Shown: positions 24,118 through 34,690, counted from the stretch's first letter. The stretch: 64,000 nucleotides of DNA from Streptomyces rapamycinicus NRRL 5491 (GCF_024298965.1 NZ_CP085193.1:6572001-6636000), one strand, 5' to 3'. The notes: a model not told the origin generated them from the letters alone. Numbers and translations are program-made.

Positions 24118-24250
24118 GACGCCCTTGATCCCCTGAGTGATCTCCTTTGATCCCCCGTTTGATCCCCCGAGTGATCTCTGAGCCCCCGGTCCATCGCACC
24201 TGGTGCGGTCCATCGCACCCGGTACCGATGCGCCACCGCGCGCACGGTGC
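24118..24250. repeat. TGATC-rich cluster and GGTCCATCGCACC duplication between carD and ispD
   Basis: Five TGATC words lie at 24125-24176 (CTTTGATCCCC, GAGTGATCTC alternating), followed by GGTCCATCGCACCTGGT and GGTCCATCGCACCCGGT in tandem. These occupy the 353-bp gap with no gene. It mirrors the TGATC cluster on the other side of carD. Confidence 0.6.
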
Positions 24251-24382
24251 GCGGTATAGGTGTGCCGGGCCCGGGCAGCTGGCTCGACCAGTCGTCACGG
24301 AAGGGGCCGGTCGGGGCATCGCGCCCGGCACGCTGTGGCCATACCCATTTCGGCTGAGGAAGCAAACCTGAACGCCAACTCA

Positions 24383-25177
24383 ATGTCCGCAACACCGGAT
24401 CACGGCGGCTCCGGCGCGTCCGGGCGAACCGCCCGCACCGCCGCCGTGATCCCCGCCGCGGGCCGCGGAGTGCGGCTGGGCCCGGGCGCCCCCAAGGCGC
24501 TGCGCCCGCTGAGCGGCACCCCCATGCTCGTCCACGCCGTACGGGCGATGGCCGGATCCCGCTCCGTCTCCCTCGTCGTCGTGGTCGCCCCGCCGGACGG
24601 CGCCGACGAGGTGCGGCGGCTGCTGGACGCGCATCCGCTGAGCGGCAGCCTCGGCGACACCACCGAGGTGGTCGTCGTGCCCGGCGGTGAGACCCGCCAG
24701 GAGTCGGTGCGCAAGGGTCTTGCCGCCGTCCCCGAGACCGTCAGCACCGTGCTGGTGCACGACGCGGCCCGGCCGCTGGTGCCCGTGGACACGGTGGACG
24801 CGGTCGTCGCCGCGGTACGGGACGGGGCGCCCGCCGTCGTCCCGGCGCTGCCGCTGACCGACACCGTGAAGCGGGTCGAGCCGCGCACCGGGGAGCGGGC
24901 CGGTGAGCCCGAGCCGGTGGTCGGCACCCCCGAGCGCGCCCTGCTGCGCGCCGTCCAGACCCCGCAGGGTTTCGACCGCGCCACGCTCGTGGCCGCCCAC
25001 GAGAAGATCGTCCTGGAGGGCGAGGGCGCCACGGACGACGCGGGCATGGTGGAGCGGCTCGGTGTGGAGGTCGTGGTCGTTCCCGGCCACGAGGAGGCGT
25101 TCAAGGTGACCCGGCCGCTGGACCTGGTACTGGCCGAGGCGGTCCTGGCCCGCAGGAGGGCGAACGATGGCTTCTGA
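24383..25177 (+). CDS. ispD: 2-C-methyl-D-erythritol 4-phosphate cytidylyltransferase
   Basis: 264 residues from ATG 24383; an upstream start would add unlikely Arg-rich sequence. The motif [30 protein letters not shown] is the CTP-binding signature (GRG, K). [12 protein letters not shown] and [26 protein letters not shown] are standard IspD blocks. It makes CDP-ME from MEP and CTP in the non-mevalonate isoprenoid pathway. Its end overlaps ispF by 11 bp. Confidence 0.93.
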   Translation: MSATPDHGGSGASGRTARTAAVIPAAGRGVRLGPGAPKALRPLSGTPMLVHAVRAMAGSRSVSLVVVVAPPDGADEVRRLLDAHPLSGSLGDTTEVVVVPGGETRQESVRKGLAAVPETVSTVLVHDAARPLVPVDTVDAVVAAVRDGAPAVVPALPLTDTVKRVEPRTGERAGEPEPVVGTPERALLRAVQTPQGFDRATLVAAHEKIVLEGEGATDDAGMVERLGVEVVVVPGHEEAFKVTRPLDLVLAEAVLARRRANDGF

Positions 25178-25658
25178 CGCGGCGATGCTCCCCCTGGTGG
25201 GCATCGGTACGGATGTGCACGCCTTCGAGAAGGGGCGTGAGCTGTGGTGCGCCGGGCTGCTCTGGGAGGGCGAGGAGTACGGACTCGCCGGGCACTCCGA
25301 CGGCGATGTGGCCGCGCACGCCGCCTGTGACGCGCTGTTCTCCGCCGCCGGGCTGGGCGATCTCGGCGCCCACTTCGGCACCGACCGCCCCGAGTGGTCC
25401 GGCGCGGCCGGCACCACGCTGCTCGCCGAGGCCGCCCGGATCGTCCGGGACGGGGGCTTCGAGATCGGCAATGTGGCGATCCAGGTGATCGGCGTACGCC
25501 CGAAGATCGGCAAACGGCGCGAAGAGGCGACGAAGGCGCTGACGGCGGCCGTGGGCGCCCCCGTTTCGGTGTCCGGTACGACCACGGACGGGCTGGGGCT
25601 GACCGGCCGCGCCGAGGGGCTCGCGGCGATCGCGACGGCGCTGGTGTTCCGCGGGTAG
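25167..25658 (+). CDS. ispF: 2-C-methyl-D-erythritol 2,4-cyclodiphosphate synthase
   Basis: 163 residues. [16 protein letters not shown] carries the Asp-x-His zinc ligands, [22 protein letters not shown] the third ligand and active site, and [19 protein letters not shown] and [17 protein letters not shown] complete the family pattern. It converts CDP-ME 2-phosphate to MEcPP. It overlaps ispD in a different frame, indicating coupled translation. Confidence 0.95.
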   Translation: MASDAAMLPLVGIGTDVHAFEKGRELWCAGLLWEGEEYGLAGHSDGDVAAHAACDALFSAAGLGDLGAHFGTDRPEWSGAAGTTLLAEAARIVRDGGFEIGNVAIQVIGVRPKIGKRREEATKALTAAVGAPVSVSGTTTDGLGLTGRAEGLAAIATALVFRG

Positions 25659-25667
25659 GGGCGACCG

Positions 25668-25819
25668 GTGGTGCGCACGGGGGCGCGGGTGCTCCGCGTC
25701 GACCACCCAGGCGAACGGCGCCCGGTCCGTGGTGCGCACGGGGGGCGCGGGTGCTCCGGCGGCGACGCCGCCCGGCGGTCAGGGGGTGACGCCGCCCGGC
25801 GTTCCGGCGGTCAGGGGGC
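25668..25819. repeat. two tandem-type duplications just after ispF
   Basis: GTGGTGCGCACGGGGGCGCG-GGTGCTCCG occurs at 25668 and, with one extra G, at 25729 (61-bp period). GACGCCGCCCGGCG plus GTCAGGGGG is then duplicated at about 25762-25819. The array starts 10 bp past the ispF stop and fills most of the gap to cysS. Confidence 0.7.
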
Positions 25820-25924
25820 GCGCGGGCGCGTCCGGAGTGTCGCCCGCGTCCCGAGTGTCACGCTTCTGTGTCCCCGTGACGGAAGGGGCACGGGGCACCG
25901 TTCTCTTCCCACTACCCTTGATGC

Positions 25925-27322
25925 GTGACTATTCGCCTGTACGACACCAGCGCCCGGCAGATCCGTGACTTCACCCCGCTCAACCCGGGCTGCGTCTCGA
26001 TCTACCTGTGCGGCGCGACCGTGCAGGCCGCCCCGCATATCGGGCACATCAGGTCGGGGCTGAACTTCGACATCATGCGCCGCTGGTTCGCCCACCGCGG
26101 CTATGACGTGACGTTCATCCGCAATGTCACGGACATCGACGACAAGATCATCGCCAAGTCGGCGGAGCAGAAGCGCCCCTGGTGGGCGATCGGCTACGAG
26201 AACGAGCGCGCCTTCAACCAGGCGTACGACATCCTCGGCTGCCTGCCCGTGACCTATGAGCCGCGGGCGACCGGTCATGTCCCCGAGATGATCGAGATGA
26301 TGCGGGAGCTGATCGACCGGGGTCATGCGTATGCCGCCGAGGGCAATGTCTACTTCGATGTGCGCTCGTTCCCCGAGTATCTGAAGCTCTCCAACCAGGA
26401 TCTCGACGGACTGCGCCAGCCCGCGGGCGAGGGCGAGACCGGCAAGCGCGACCCGCGCGATTTCGCCATGTGGAAGGCGGCGAAGCCGGGGGAGCCCAGC
26501 TGGGAGACCCCGTGGGGGCGCGGCCGTCCCGGCTGGCACCTGGAGTGCTCGGCGATGGCGCACAAGTACCTCGGGCGCGCCTTCGACATCCACGGCGGCG
26601 GCGTCGACCTGATCTTCCCGCACCATGAGAACGAGATCGCGCAGGCCAAGGCGTTCGGCGACGACTTCGCCGCCTACTGGGCGCACAACGCCTGGGTGAC
26701 CATGAGCGGCGAGAAGATGAGCAAGTCGCTCGGCAACTCGGTGCTGGTCTCCGAGATGGTCAAGCGCTGGCGTCCGATCGTGCTCCGCTACTACCTGGGC
26801 ACCCCGCACTACCGGTCGATGATCGAGTACAGCGAGGAGGCCCTGCGCGAGGCCGAGTCGGCGTTCGCGCGGATCGAGGGCTTCATCCAGCGCGTGGTGG
26901 AGAAGGCCGGGAGTGTCGAGCCCGCCGCCGAGGTGCCGCCCGCCTTCGCCGAGGCGATGGACGACGACCTCGGGGTGCCGCAGGCGCTCGCGGTCGTCCA
27001 CACCACCGTCCGCCAGGGGAACTCCGCCCTGACCGCCGACGACAAGGAGGCGGCGGTCGCCCGGCTCGCCGAGGTGCGGGCCATGCTGGCCGTGCTGGGC
27101 CTCGATCCGCTCGACGAGCACTGGGCGGGCGGCTCCGACCGCGGTGAGGATCTGCACGGCGTGGTCGATTCCCTCGTCCGGCTGGTCCTGGAGCAGCGGC
27201 AGGCCGCGCGGGCCCGTAAGGACTACGCGACGGCGGACGCGATCCGCGATCAGCTCCAGCAGTCGGGCCTGGTGATCGAGGACACCCCGTCCGGGCCGCG
27301 CTGGGAGCTGGGCACCCGCTGA
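25925..27322 (+). CDS. cysS: cysteinyl-tRNA synthetase
   Basis: 465 residues from GTG 25925. Zinc ligands and signatures: [21 protein letters not shown] (Cys and HIGH), [14 protein letters not shown] (Cys), [10 protein letters not shown] (His), and [12 protein letters not shown] (KMSKS). A DALR-type anticodon region follows, with [16 protein letters not shown] near the end. It charges tRNA-Cys. The IspD-IspF-CysS-RlmB order is the standard actinobacterial arrangement. Confidence 0.97.
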   Translation: MTIRLYDTSARQIRDFTPLNPGCVSIYLCGATVQAAPHIGHIRSGLNFDIMRRWFAHRGYDVTFIRNVTDIDDKIIAKSAEQKRPWWAIGYENERAFNQAYDILGCLPVTYEPRATGHVPEMIEMMRELIDRGHAYAAEGNVYFDVRSFPEYLKLSNQDLDGLRQPAGEGETGKRDPRDFAMWKAAKPGEPSWETPWGRGRPGWHLECSAMAHKYLGRAFDIHGGGVDLIFPHHENEIAQAKAFGDDFAAYWAHNAWVTMSGEKMSKSLGNSVLVSEMVKRWRPIVLRYYLGTPHYRSMIEYSEEALREAESAFARIEGFIQRVVEKAGSVEPAAEVPPAFAEAMDDDLGVPQALAVVHTTVRQGNSALTADDKEAAVARLAEVRAMLAVLGLDPLDEHWAGGSDRGEDLHGVVDSLVRLVLEQRQAARARKDYATADAIRDQLQQSGLVIEDTPSGPRWELGTR

Positions 27323-27476
27323 CCTCGCTGTTTGTGCCGCCCGCGGCATCGGGCGGCACACTTGTGACCGTACATACGACCGTACGACCGTAGACGCTTG
27401 TGGCGTTCGACGTTTTTCCGGTTTTCCGTTGCCGTTTGCCGAGCAGCGCTGAGCAGTGAAGAGACAGGTGACATTC

Positions 27477-28427
27477 ATGGCCGGCAACAGCCAGCGCAGG
27501 AACCGCCGTACCAGCAACAAGAAGGGCGCGACGGTCGGCAGCGGCGGTAAGCGGCGCCGCTCCCTCGAGGGCAAGGGGCCCACCCCGCCCGCCGAGATGC
27601 GCAAGGGACACGCCAAGCAGCGGATGGCCAACGCCCGCGCCCGCCAGGCCGCCAAGCGCCCCGTACCGCGGCGCGGTGGCAAGGGCTCGAACGAGCTGGT
27701 GGTGGGCCGCAACCCGGTGGTCGAGGCGCTGCGCGAGGGCGTCCCGGCGAACACGCTGTACGTGCAGCAGTTCATCGACAGCGACGACCGGGTGCGCGAG
27801 GCGCTGAAGATCGCGGCCGACCGCGGCGGCATCCACCTCATGGAGGCGCCCAAGGCCGAGCTGGACCGGATGACGAACGGGCTGAACCACCAGGGCCTGG
27901 TGCTCCAGGTCCCGCCGTACGAGTACGCCCACCCCGAGGACCTGAGCGCGGCCGCCTTCGACGAGGGCGAGGACCCGCTGATCGTCGCCCTCGACGGCGT
28001 CACGGATCCGCGCAATCTGGGCGCGGTGGTCCGCTCGGTGTCCGCCTTCGGCGGCCATGGCGTGGTCGTACCGGAGCGGCGCGCGGCCGGGATGACCGCG
28101 GGCGCCTGGAAGACCTCCGCGGGCACCGCCGCCCGCACCCCGGTCGCCCGCGCGACCAACCTCACCCGGACCCTGGAGGCCTACCAGAAGGCGGGCCTGA
28201 CGGTGGTCGGGCTGGCGGCGGACGGCGATGTCGAGCTGCAGGACCTCGAGGTGCTGGACGGCCCGGTCGTGATCGTCGTCGGCAGCGAGGGCAAGGGGCT
28301 GTCGCGGCTGGTGGGCGAGACCTGCGATCTGCGGGTGCGGATTCCGATGCCGGGCGGCGCGGAGTCGCTGAACGCGGGCGTGGCGGCGGGCGTCGTGCTG
28401 TACGAGGCGGCGCGGCGCCGGGGCTGA
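27477..28427 (+). CDS. rlmB: 23S rRNA 2'-O-ribose methyltransferase RlmB (TrmH/SpoU family)
   Basis: 316 residues from ATG 27477. A basic N-terminal extension (~1-75) precedes the substrate-binding domain ([20 protein letters not shown]). The SPOUT domain follows with [34 protein letters not shown] and [23 protein letters not shown], the three knot motifs. It methylates G2251 (E. coli numbering) of 23S rRNA with SAM by homology. Its TGA lies inside the first unit of a 35-bp repeat array. Confidence 0.93.
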   Translation: MAGNSQRRNRRTSNKKGATVGSGGKRRRSLEGKGPTPPAEMRKGHAKQRMANARARQAAKRPVPRRGGKGSNELVVGRNPVVEALREGVPANTLYVQQFIDSDDRVREALKIAADRGGIHLMEAPKAELDRMTNGLNHQGLVLQVPPYEYAHPEDLSAAAFDEGEDPLIVALDGVTDPRNLGAVVRSVSAFGGHGVVVPERRAAGMTAGAWKTSAGTAARTPVARATNLTRTLEAYQKAGLTVVGLAADGDVELQDLEVLDGPVVIVVGSEGKGLSRLVGETCDLRVRIPMPGGAESLNAGVAAGVVLYEAARRRG

Positions 28428-28668
28428 CCCAGTGGCGCCCAGTGGCGCGGTGTCGGGGCTGACCCAGTGGGGCCCAGTGGTGCGGTGTCGGGGCTGACCC
28501 AGTGGGGCCCAGTGGTGCGGTGTCGGGGCTGACCCAGTGGCGCCCAGTGGCGCGGTGTCGGGGCTGACCCAGTGGCGCCCAGTGGCGCGGTGTCGGGGCT
28601 GACCCAGTGGGACCCAGTGGCGCGGTGTCCGGGCCGACCCAGTGGGGCCCAGTGGCGCGGTGTCGGGG
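28424..28668 (+). repeat. 35-bp tandem repeat x7 beginning on the rlmB stop codon
   Basis: Seven contiguous 35-bp units of CTGACCCAGTGGCGCCCAGT-GGCGCGGTGTCGGGG with scattered single-base variants (GCG/GGG/GAC at one position). The first unit begins at C28424, so each unit copies the TGA stop context. No open frame of interest; a partial eighth unit (CTGACCC) follows. Confidence 0.95.
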
Positions 28669-28808
28669 CTGACCCTGGTGCGGGCGTGGGCCGGGGCGTG
28701 GGTGCCCCGGCCCGGTCCGTTACGCGCCCTCCGGCCCGATGATCTTGACGGGCCTCGGACAGATCGGGACGTCCCCGGCAGTGTCTTTCCCGTCCGTCGC
28801 TCGGTTAG

Positions 28809-30599
28809 TTGGGCGTGGAGACCAGAAAAGCCCGCATGCCTTCGCCCCTGGCGGGACGCGCGGGGGGATTCGACGACGAACCACAGCTGACCATGGCCAA
28901 GGTGCCATGCGATCCGGCGCAGGTCGCCGTCAATGCCCCGAGCTTCCGGGTGCAGCTCAGCGTCCCGGTCGTCAGCAACACGCTGACGGACACGGCCCGG
29001 CTCGCCCGCGTCCCGGCCCCCGGCCGGCGTCGGCCGCCCGTGGTGTGGAGCGGCCGCACCCGCCCCGGCGGGGACACCGCGGCGGCCCGGCTGCTGCAGG
29101 CCGTGCGGTACTCCTCCGAGGGGCTGACCGACAGTCTGTCCGATGGCCTGAACGATGGTTTGGGCCGCTCCCGGGCGGGCGAGGGTGCCGAGGACGTGGG
29201 CGCCACGCAGGTGCTGCCGCGGATCGCCTTCGACGACGACACCGCGCCCACGGTCATCGGCCCGCGCAACCCGCGTACGGAGTCCGTGCCCCGGTCGTCC
29301 GGCGGAGTGCCCCGGTCGTCCGGCGGGCGGCGGCGTCCGGGCGCGGACGGCCCGGCCGAGGCGGGCGGAGCGCGCGGGGCGGGCCGGGCGAGCGCGGTGG
29401 CCAGGGCCGCCGCGGCGGAGCGGCGCGGCGCGTCCTCCGGACGGCCGGGCGCGCTCGACGACGAGCGGGACGAGTCGCGGCGCGCCGCGGTTCCCCGCCC
29501 GCGCCGCCACTCCGAGTCCGTACGCCACGCCTACTACCCCGGGCGCCGGATGAACCTCGGCGTCGTCCTGCTCCCGCTGCGCATCTTCCTCGGCTTCATC
29601 TCCATCTACGGCGGGATGGGCAAGCTCTCCGACCCCGTCTACTTCGACGGCGGCGAGCGCGGCTCGATGGTCACCTGGCTGCGCAGGCTGCACCCGTGGC
29701 CGATCGCCGAGCCGCTGCGCGACCTGGCGCTGGAGCATCCGGTGGGCGCCGGGCTGACCGTGGCGTTCCTGCAGATCGTGGTCGGGGTGCTGACCGTGCT
29801 CGGGCTGTGGCAGCGGCTGGCCGCCGCGTTCGGCGCGCTGCTGTCCGCCGCGCTGATCGTCACCGTGAGCTGGCGCACGGTGCCGGTCTACGACGCGCCC
29901 GACATCATCTACCTCGCCGCCTGGAGCCCGCTGATCATCGCGGGCGCGCCGGTCTACTCGGTGGACGGCCGGCTCGCCGGCGAGGCGTGGCGGCGGCTCG
30001 GTCCCCGGGCCGAACTGTGGGAGCTGCGGCGCCGGGTGCTGCGCCGCGGTGGCGTGATGGCGATGGTGGTCGCCGGGCTGACGCTGCTGGCGGGCTCGAT
30101 GCTGGGCGCCGCCGTACGGTCCTCGGAGGTCGTGAAGGCGCCGGAGCCGAGCGATCTGCCGACGAACAACCTCCCCGGCTCGCCGCTGCCCAGCAAGCCC
30201 GCGGAGAGCCCGCGCGGCGGGCAGCGCGGGACGGTGGGCACGGATGGCGGCACGGCGGGCGCGCCGTCGCCGCGCGAGCGGCTGTCGCACGGCCCCGAGC
30301 CGTCCGCCACGGACTCCTCGGCGTCGACGTCCTCGTCCGGGGTGCCGAGCGCGACGGATTCGGCGTCCGGCACGTCCGGTCGGCCCAGCGGCGCGTCCCG
30401 GCCCCGCCCCGGCCTGGGGACGACCCCCCGCTCCCCGCGCCACCCCCTCGCCCCGACGGCGCCGGGCCCGTCCTCACCGGGCGGCGCCGGTGGCGGCCTG
30501 TCCGCGGGTGGCCCGGAGGGCGGGCCGCCGGAGGACAACACGTACAACTACAGCGACCCGGCCGCCGAGGAAGCAGCCCTGGGTGGCCTCCTCGGCTGA
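28809..30599 (+). CDS. DoxX-family membrane protein with long N- and C-terminal extensions
   Basis: 596 residues. Residues ~1-245 are hydrophilic and mostly disordered (Arg, Pro, Gly). The DoxX core follows (~248-410): LGVVLLPLRIFLGFISIYGGMGKLSDP, TVAFLQIVVGVLTVLGL, LAAAFGALLSAALIVTVSW and DIIYLAAWSPLIIAGAPVYS, four helices. Another hydrophobic segment (AMVVAGLTLLAGSMLGA) precedes a Ser/Pro-rich tail. DoxX proteins act with membrane oxidoreductases in redox homeostasis; the exact role is unknown. The start is uncertain (TTG 28809, GTG 28815 or ATG 28893). Confidence 0.8.
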   Translation: MGVETRKARMPSPLAGRAGGFDDEPQLTMAKVPCDPAQVAVNAPSFRVQLSVPVVSNTLTDTARLARVPAPGRRRPPVVWSGRTRPGGDTAAARLLQAVRYSSEGLTDSLSDGLNDGLGRSRAGEGAEDVGATQVLPRIAFDDDTAPTVIGPRNPRTESVPRSSGGVPRSSGGRRRPGADGPAEAGGARGAGRASAVARAAAAERRGASSGRPGALDDERDESRRAAVPRPRRHSESVRHAYYPGRRMNLGVVLLPLRIFLGFISIYGGMGKLSDPVYFDGGERGSMVTWLRRLHPWPIAEPLRDLALEHPVGAGLTVAFLQIVVGVLTVLGLWQRLAAAFGALLSAALIVTVSWRTVPVYDAPDIIYLAAWSPLIIAGAPVYSVDGRLAGEAWRRLGPRAELWELRRRVLRRGGVMAMVVAGLTLLAGSMLGAAVRSSEVVKAPEPSDLPTNNLPGSPLPSKPAESPRGGQRGTVGTDGGTAGAPSPRERLSHGPEPSATDSSASTSSSGVPSATDSASGTSGRPSGASRPRPGLGTTPRSPRHPLAPTAPGPSSPGGAGGGLSAGGPEGGPPEDNTYNYSDPAAEEAALGGLLG

Positions 30600-30660
30600 G
30601 AACGGTCGCGCTCCCGCACCAGGGCGCCCACCGTGCCTCAGGCTTGTGGGCACGCCAGGG

Positions 30661-30816
30661 AGGTGTCCGGCGGATCTTGACGCCTGCGGCGGGCTGTTCC
30701 CCTCCCCGCCCCTTCCCGAAACTGGGGCTCCGCCCCAGACCCCGGGGTCCAGGGCGGAGCCCCTGTCCCGCGGCCGAGCCGCATGTCGATGCCGCGGGAA
30801 GGGGCGGGGAGGGGAA
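30661..30816. repeat. intergenic palindromic element, copy 1
   Basis: 22-bp perfect outer arms (TTCCCCTCCCCGCCCCTTCC-CG at 30697-30718 and its complement at 30795-30816), preceded by GGCGGATCTTGACGCCTGCG-GCGGGC. The interior contains GGGGCTCCGCCCC-type hairpins. A second copy is at 54453-54589. It fills the 327-bp gap between the DoxX and nucleotidyltransferase genes and may act as a bidirectional terminator. Confidence 0.8.
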
Positions 30817-30926
30817 GTTCCGCCGACCCTAGGCACGGGCACCGTGATGGGCGGCCATCGAGGACCCTCGGGTGGACGCTGGGCCGCGCCCAACCCTGCT
30901 GGCGCCGCATCACGCGCAGCCGGGGT

Positions 30927-31727
30927 TCAGGCGTGTGGCACAGGTGTCGTGTCGAAGGGGCCGTGGCCGTGGGGTGGGGGGCCGGCGGCCAGTTCCTTGG
31001 CGGCCTCGGTCAGGTCCTTGGCGGTGTCGATGGCCCGCCAGTACGCGCCCTGGGGCAGTGGGAAGCCCGCCAGTCGACGTTCCCGCGCCAGGCGCGGGAA
31101 GGTGGTGCGTTCGTGGTCGCCCCGGTCGGGCAGCAGCGCGGTGAAGGCGGCGGAGAAGACGTAGACGCCCGCGTTGATGAGGTACGGCGAGGGCGGCGAC
31201 TCGATGAAGTCCAGGACGTGGCCGAACTCATTGGTCTCCACCGCCCCCCACGGAATGCGCGGCCGGGCGAGGGCGAGCGTGGCGGTGGCGCCGCGCTCGT
31301 CGTGGAAGTCCGCCATGTCGCGGAGCGAGAAGCGGGTCCAGATGTCGCCGTTGGTGGCGTACCAGGGCTGGTCGGGCTCGGGGAGCCTGGTGGCGGCGAA
31401 CTTCAGGCCGCCGCCGCGCCCCAGCGGCTCCTTCTCGACGACGGTCTTCACCCGCAGCGGCAGCTCCGCCGCCTCGAGCCAGTCCTGGAGGACGGCGGCG
31501 AGGTGGCCGCAGGAGACCACGGCGTCGGTGACGCCCTCGGCGGCCAGCCAGGCCAGCTGGTGGCCGATGATCGGAGTCCCGGTGCCCGGGATCTCGACCA
31601 TCGGCTTGGGGCGGTCGTCGGTGTACGGACGCAGCCGTGAGCCCTGGCCTCCGGCCAGGACGACGGCTTGTGTGGGGCGCGCGGTCTGGTGGTGATGCCC
31701 GGGCCTGCGCTCGTCGTCATCGCTCAT
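30927..31727 (-). CDS. sugar-phosphate nucleotidyltransferase
   Basis: 266 residues from ATG 31727. QAVVLAGGQGSRLRPYTDDRPKPMVEI is the GxGxRLxPxTxxxPKP signature of NTP:sugar-1-phosphate transferases. WYATNGDIWTRFSL has the metal-binding Asp and GPFDTTPVPHA closes the protein. It resembles GlmU/RmlA/ManC N-domains (mannose-1-phosphate guanylyltransferase-like) without a C-terminal acyltransferase. It activates a sugar for glycan synthesis; sugar and nucleotide are undetermined. Confidence 0.88.
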   Translation of the reverse strand: MSDDDERRPGHHHQTARPTQAVVLAGGQGSRLRPYTDDRPKPMVEIPGTGTPIIGHQLAWLAAEGVTDAVVSCGHLAAVLQDWLEAAELPLRVKTVVEKEPLGRGGGLKFAATRLPEPDQPWYATNGDIWTRFSLRDMADFHDERGATATLALARPRIPWGAVETNEFGHVLDFIESPPSPYLINAGVYVFSAAFTALLPDRGDHERTTFPRLARERRLAGFPLPQGAYWRAIDTAKDLTEAAKELAAGPPPHGHGPFDTTPVPHA

Positions 31728-31808
31728 GAACCGCACCATATGCGGTGCGGGGACCGCCGATGGGGGAACGAGGGTGGGAAGAGCCCCGGCGGTACGGCGG
31801 GGGCGCGG

Positions 31809-32228
31809 TCAGCGGTACGCCTGGGTGGTCCCGGACGCGAACGAGGTGTCGCAGACGGGGCGTGCGTACGCCTGGGCGCGGCTCACACCGCCGTACTTGG
31901 CGACCGCGGCGCGGCCGAGCGCACGGGCGATGGAGGCGCAGTGCTTGGCGAGCGAGGGACGTTCGGCCGTCGCCACTTGGAGGTGGGTGAGCGCCACGGA
32001 GGGGTTCTTCTCCTGGAGCTCGGCGAGCAGCCGGTCGCGCAGCAGCTCATGCGGCGCCCGGTGGGTGGCGTGGGTGGACGCCCGGTCGGAGGAGGCGGTG
32101 AGGATCTGCGACTCGGCGCTCGGCGAGGCCCAGGGGACGCGGGTGACCGCGAGGGTGCCGGAGAGGACGAGCACGACGGGGAGGACGAGGGCGAGCGTTC
32201 TGCCGATGCGGCGGGCTGCGTGGTTCAC
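31809..32228 (-). CDS. small secreted or membrane-anchored protein, function unknown
   Basis: 139 residues from GTG 32228, with GAGGAACC upstream. The N-terminal basic plus hydrophobic segment RRIGRTLALVLPVVLVLSGTLA is a signal anchor. The exported part is helical (RDRLLAELQEKNPSVALTHLQ, AKHCASIARALGRAAVAKYGG, SRAQAYARPVCDTSFA) with two Cys. Unrecognised family; the Cys pair could form a disulfide outside the cell. Confidence 0.68.
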   Translation of the reverse strand: MNHAARRIGRTLALVLPVVLVLSGTLAVTRVPWASPSAESQILTASSDRASTHATHRAPHELLRDRLLAELQEKNPSVALTHLQVATAERPSLAKHCASIARALGRAAVAKYGGVSRAQAYARPVCDTSFASGTTQAYR

Positions 32229-32481
32229 GGGGTGGTTCCTCGCGGGTGGGTGGTACGGACTGGGTGGTACGGACTGGGCGGTACCCAGTGGGTGGTGCGG
32301 AACTGCGGTATGCGGTGATCGTAGCGAGGAGCGACGATATGGCGACATTCCGTCACCGTGCCGGGTGATGGAAACCCACTCCTGGCGTTCGGGAGGTTGA
32401 CGCTCGGGGGCGAAATGCGCGGAATGTCGGGGAATTTATCGACAACGCAACACCGCGACGTACTCCCCGCCCACCCAACGC

Positions 32482-32524
32482 GACGGCGCCGCCCGTCCGC
32501 GGGAAGCGGACGAACGGCGCCGTC
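32482..32524. terminator. terminator downstream of msiK
   Basis: GACGGCGCCG..CGTCCGC / GCGGACG..CGGCGCCGTC stem-loop with GGGAA loop, 26 bp past the msiK stop on the minus strand. Confidence 0.82.
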
Positions 32525-32549
32525 GGTACGAACTGACGGGCCAGCGGCC

Positions 32550-33686
<1,137 letters not shown>

Positions 33687-33862
33687 GGTGATCTGTCCCT
33701 TCACCGGCAGGAACGTGCCGGACGATCCGAGTAAAGGAGGGGTCTAGTCCACCGGAGGTGGATTGGCGTGACGCTATACCGGCGAGGGCGGCCATGTCTC
33801 TAGCCAGGACCCGGGAATTTTCGAACGGATCACACCTCGGGGCCGGGTACACTGCAGGGGAC

Positions 33863-33935
33863 GCCGACTTAGCTCAGCTGGTAGAGCACCGCTCTTGTAA
33901 AGCGAAGGTCGTCGGTTCGAACCCGACAGTCGGCT
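33863..33935 (+). tRNA. tRNA-Thr (anticodon TGT)
   Basis: 73 nt. The acceptor stem GCCGACT / AGTCGGC is perfect, the D-arm is AGCTCAGCTGGTAGAGC, the anticodon stem-loop CGCTC-TTGTAAA-GCG carries TGT, and the T-arm is GTCGG-TTCGAAC-CCGAC. CCA is not encoded. It marks the border between core chromosome and the biosynthetic cluster. Confidence 0.96.
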
Positions 33936-33956
33936 CTGAGCCCGAGCAGGGAAGAA

Positions 33957-33982
33957 GCCCCGGACGGTCTGCCCTCCGGGGC
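33957..33982 (+). terminator. tRNA-Thr terminator
   Basis: GCCCCGGA / TCCGGGGC hairpin followed by GTTTGCT, 22 bp after the tRNA. Confidence 0.75.
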
Positions 33983-34296
33983 GTTTGCTATCTCACCCGA
34001 CCGCTTCCGAGCCGTCCGCGACGTCATCGCGGCGCCGCCCGCGGAGCCTCCCGGCCGCCGGAACCGCTCGCCTTCTCCTTCTCGTCTCCTTCTCGGCCTC
34101 GTCTCCTTCTCGTCTCCTTCTTGTCCTGATCCTGCTCGGTTCGGTGGAGCCGCCACGGTGCGCCCATGGCCGGAGTTGCCCGGACCGCCCGCGCGGTGTG
34201 TGCGTGAACGCCGGGTGAACTTTCATCGGGGCCGGGTTCTTCACCTCCGGTGTTGCAGCATGTTCCGCTCTTGTGAAGTCTTCGCGGCCCGTCGCA
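33983..34296. other. non-coding region with CT-rich repeats
   Basis: No gene supported. Between 34070 and 34127 the words CTCGTCTCCTTCT and CTCCTTCTCG recur four to five times, giving a strongly pyrimidine-biased strand. A weak hairpin GTGAACGCCGGGTGAAC lies near 34203. It separates tRNA-Thr from the first cluster promoter. Confidence 0.5.
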
Positions 34297-34347
34297 TTGC
34301 AGCTTCCTGCACCGGATGTTGCCTTCCAAGATTGAGTACGTTGATAT
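34297..34347 (+). promoter_or_regulatory. cluster promoter module, copy A (before LysR-type gene)
   Basis: TTGCAGCTTCCTG, 9 bp, then TTGCCT (-35-like), 17-bp spacer, TGATAT (-10-like) at 34342-34347. It shares the GCAGCTTCCTG-N-ACCGG-GTTGCC block with four other sites in the cluster; the start codon is 86 bp downstream. Confidence 0.65.
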
Positions 34348-34432
34348 GGTCTCGACGGATCAGATAACCCGTGCCTTCTCGGCGACGGGTTCTCGACGGC
34401 CATCGGAGGGTGGCCGCCGGACAGGGGGCAAA

Positions 34433-34690
34433 ATGCATGAGCGGGAGTTCCGCGCTTTCGTTTCCATAGCTGAGATAGGACGCATGGATCAAGCGGCCAA
34501 GGCGCTCGGCTATTCACAACCGGCCATCAGTTACCAGATCAAGTGCCTGGAACAGATGCTGGGCACCAAGCTTTTCACCCGCGACTCCACCGGTGCCCAG
34601 CTCACCAGGGAAGGTCGCATGATTCTTCCGTCCGCACGGGCGGTGCTCGCGCTGATCGACAGCATGAAGGGCGTCTGCGCGGCGGCCTGA
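34433..34690 (+). CDS. LysR-type DNA-binding domain protein lacking the effector domain
   Basis: 85 residues, ATG 34433. EFRAFVSIAEIGRMDQAAKALGYSQPAISYQIKCLEQMLGTKLFTR is a complete LysR winged HTH, followed by LTREGRMILPSARAVLALIDSM, the linker helix that normally leads into the substrate-binding domain. The protein then stops, whereas LysR regulators are usually ~300 residues. The downstream sequence shows no remnant of the missing domain, so this is a natural mini-regulator or an old truncation. It carries promoter module A, so it is probably part of the cluster regulon. Confidence 0.82.
   Translation: MHEREFRAFVSIAEIGRMDQAAKALGYSQPAISYQIKCLEQMLGTKLFTRDSTGAQLTREGRMILPSARAVLALIDSMKGVCAAA

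Noticed and set aside
25668..25924. Small ORFs beginning at repeated GTG codons after ispF
   Set aside because: They arise from the local duplication and lack any conserved protein feature.
28424..28668. 35-bp repeat array considered as CRISPR
   Set aside because: Units are contiguous with no spacers and no cas genes are nearby.
26883..30443. 1186-codon minus-strand ORF opposite cysS-rlmB-DoxX
   Set aside because: Spans three well-supported plus-strand genes and the 35-bp repeats; translation is low-complexity without domains.
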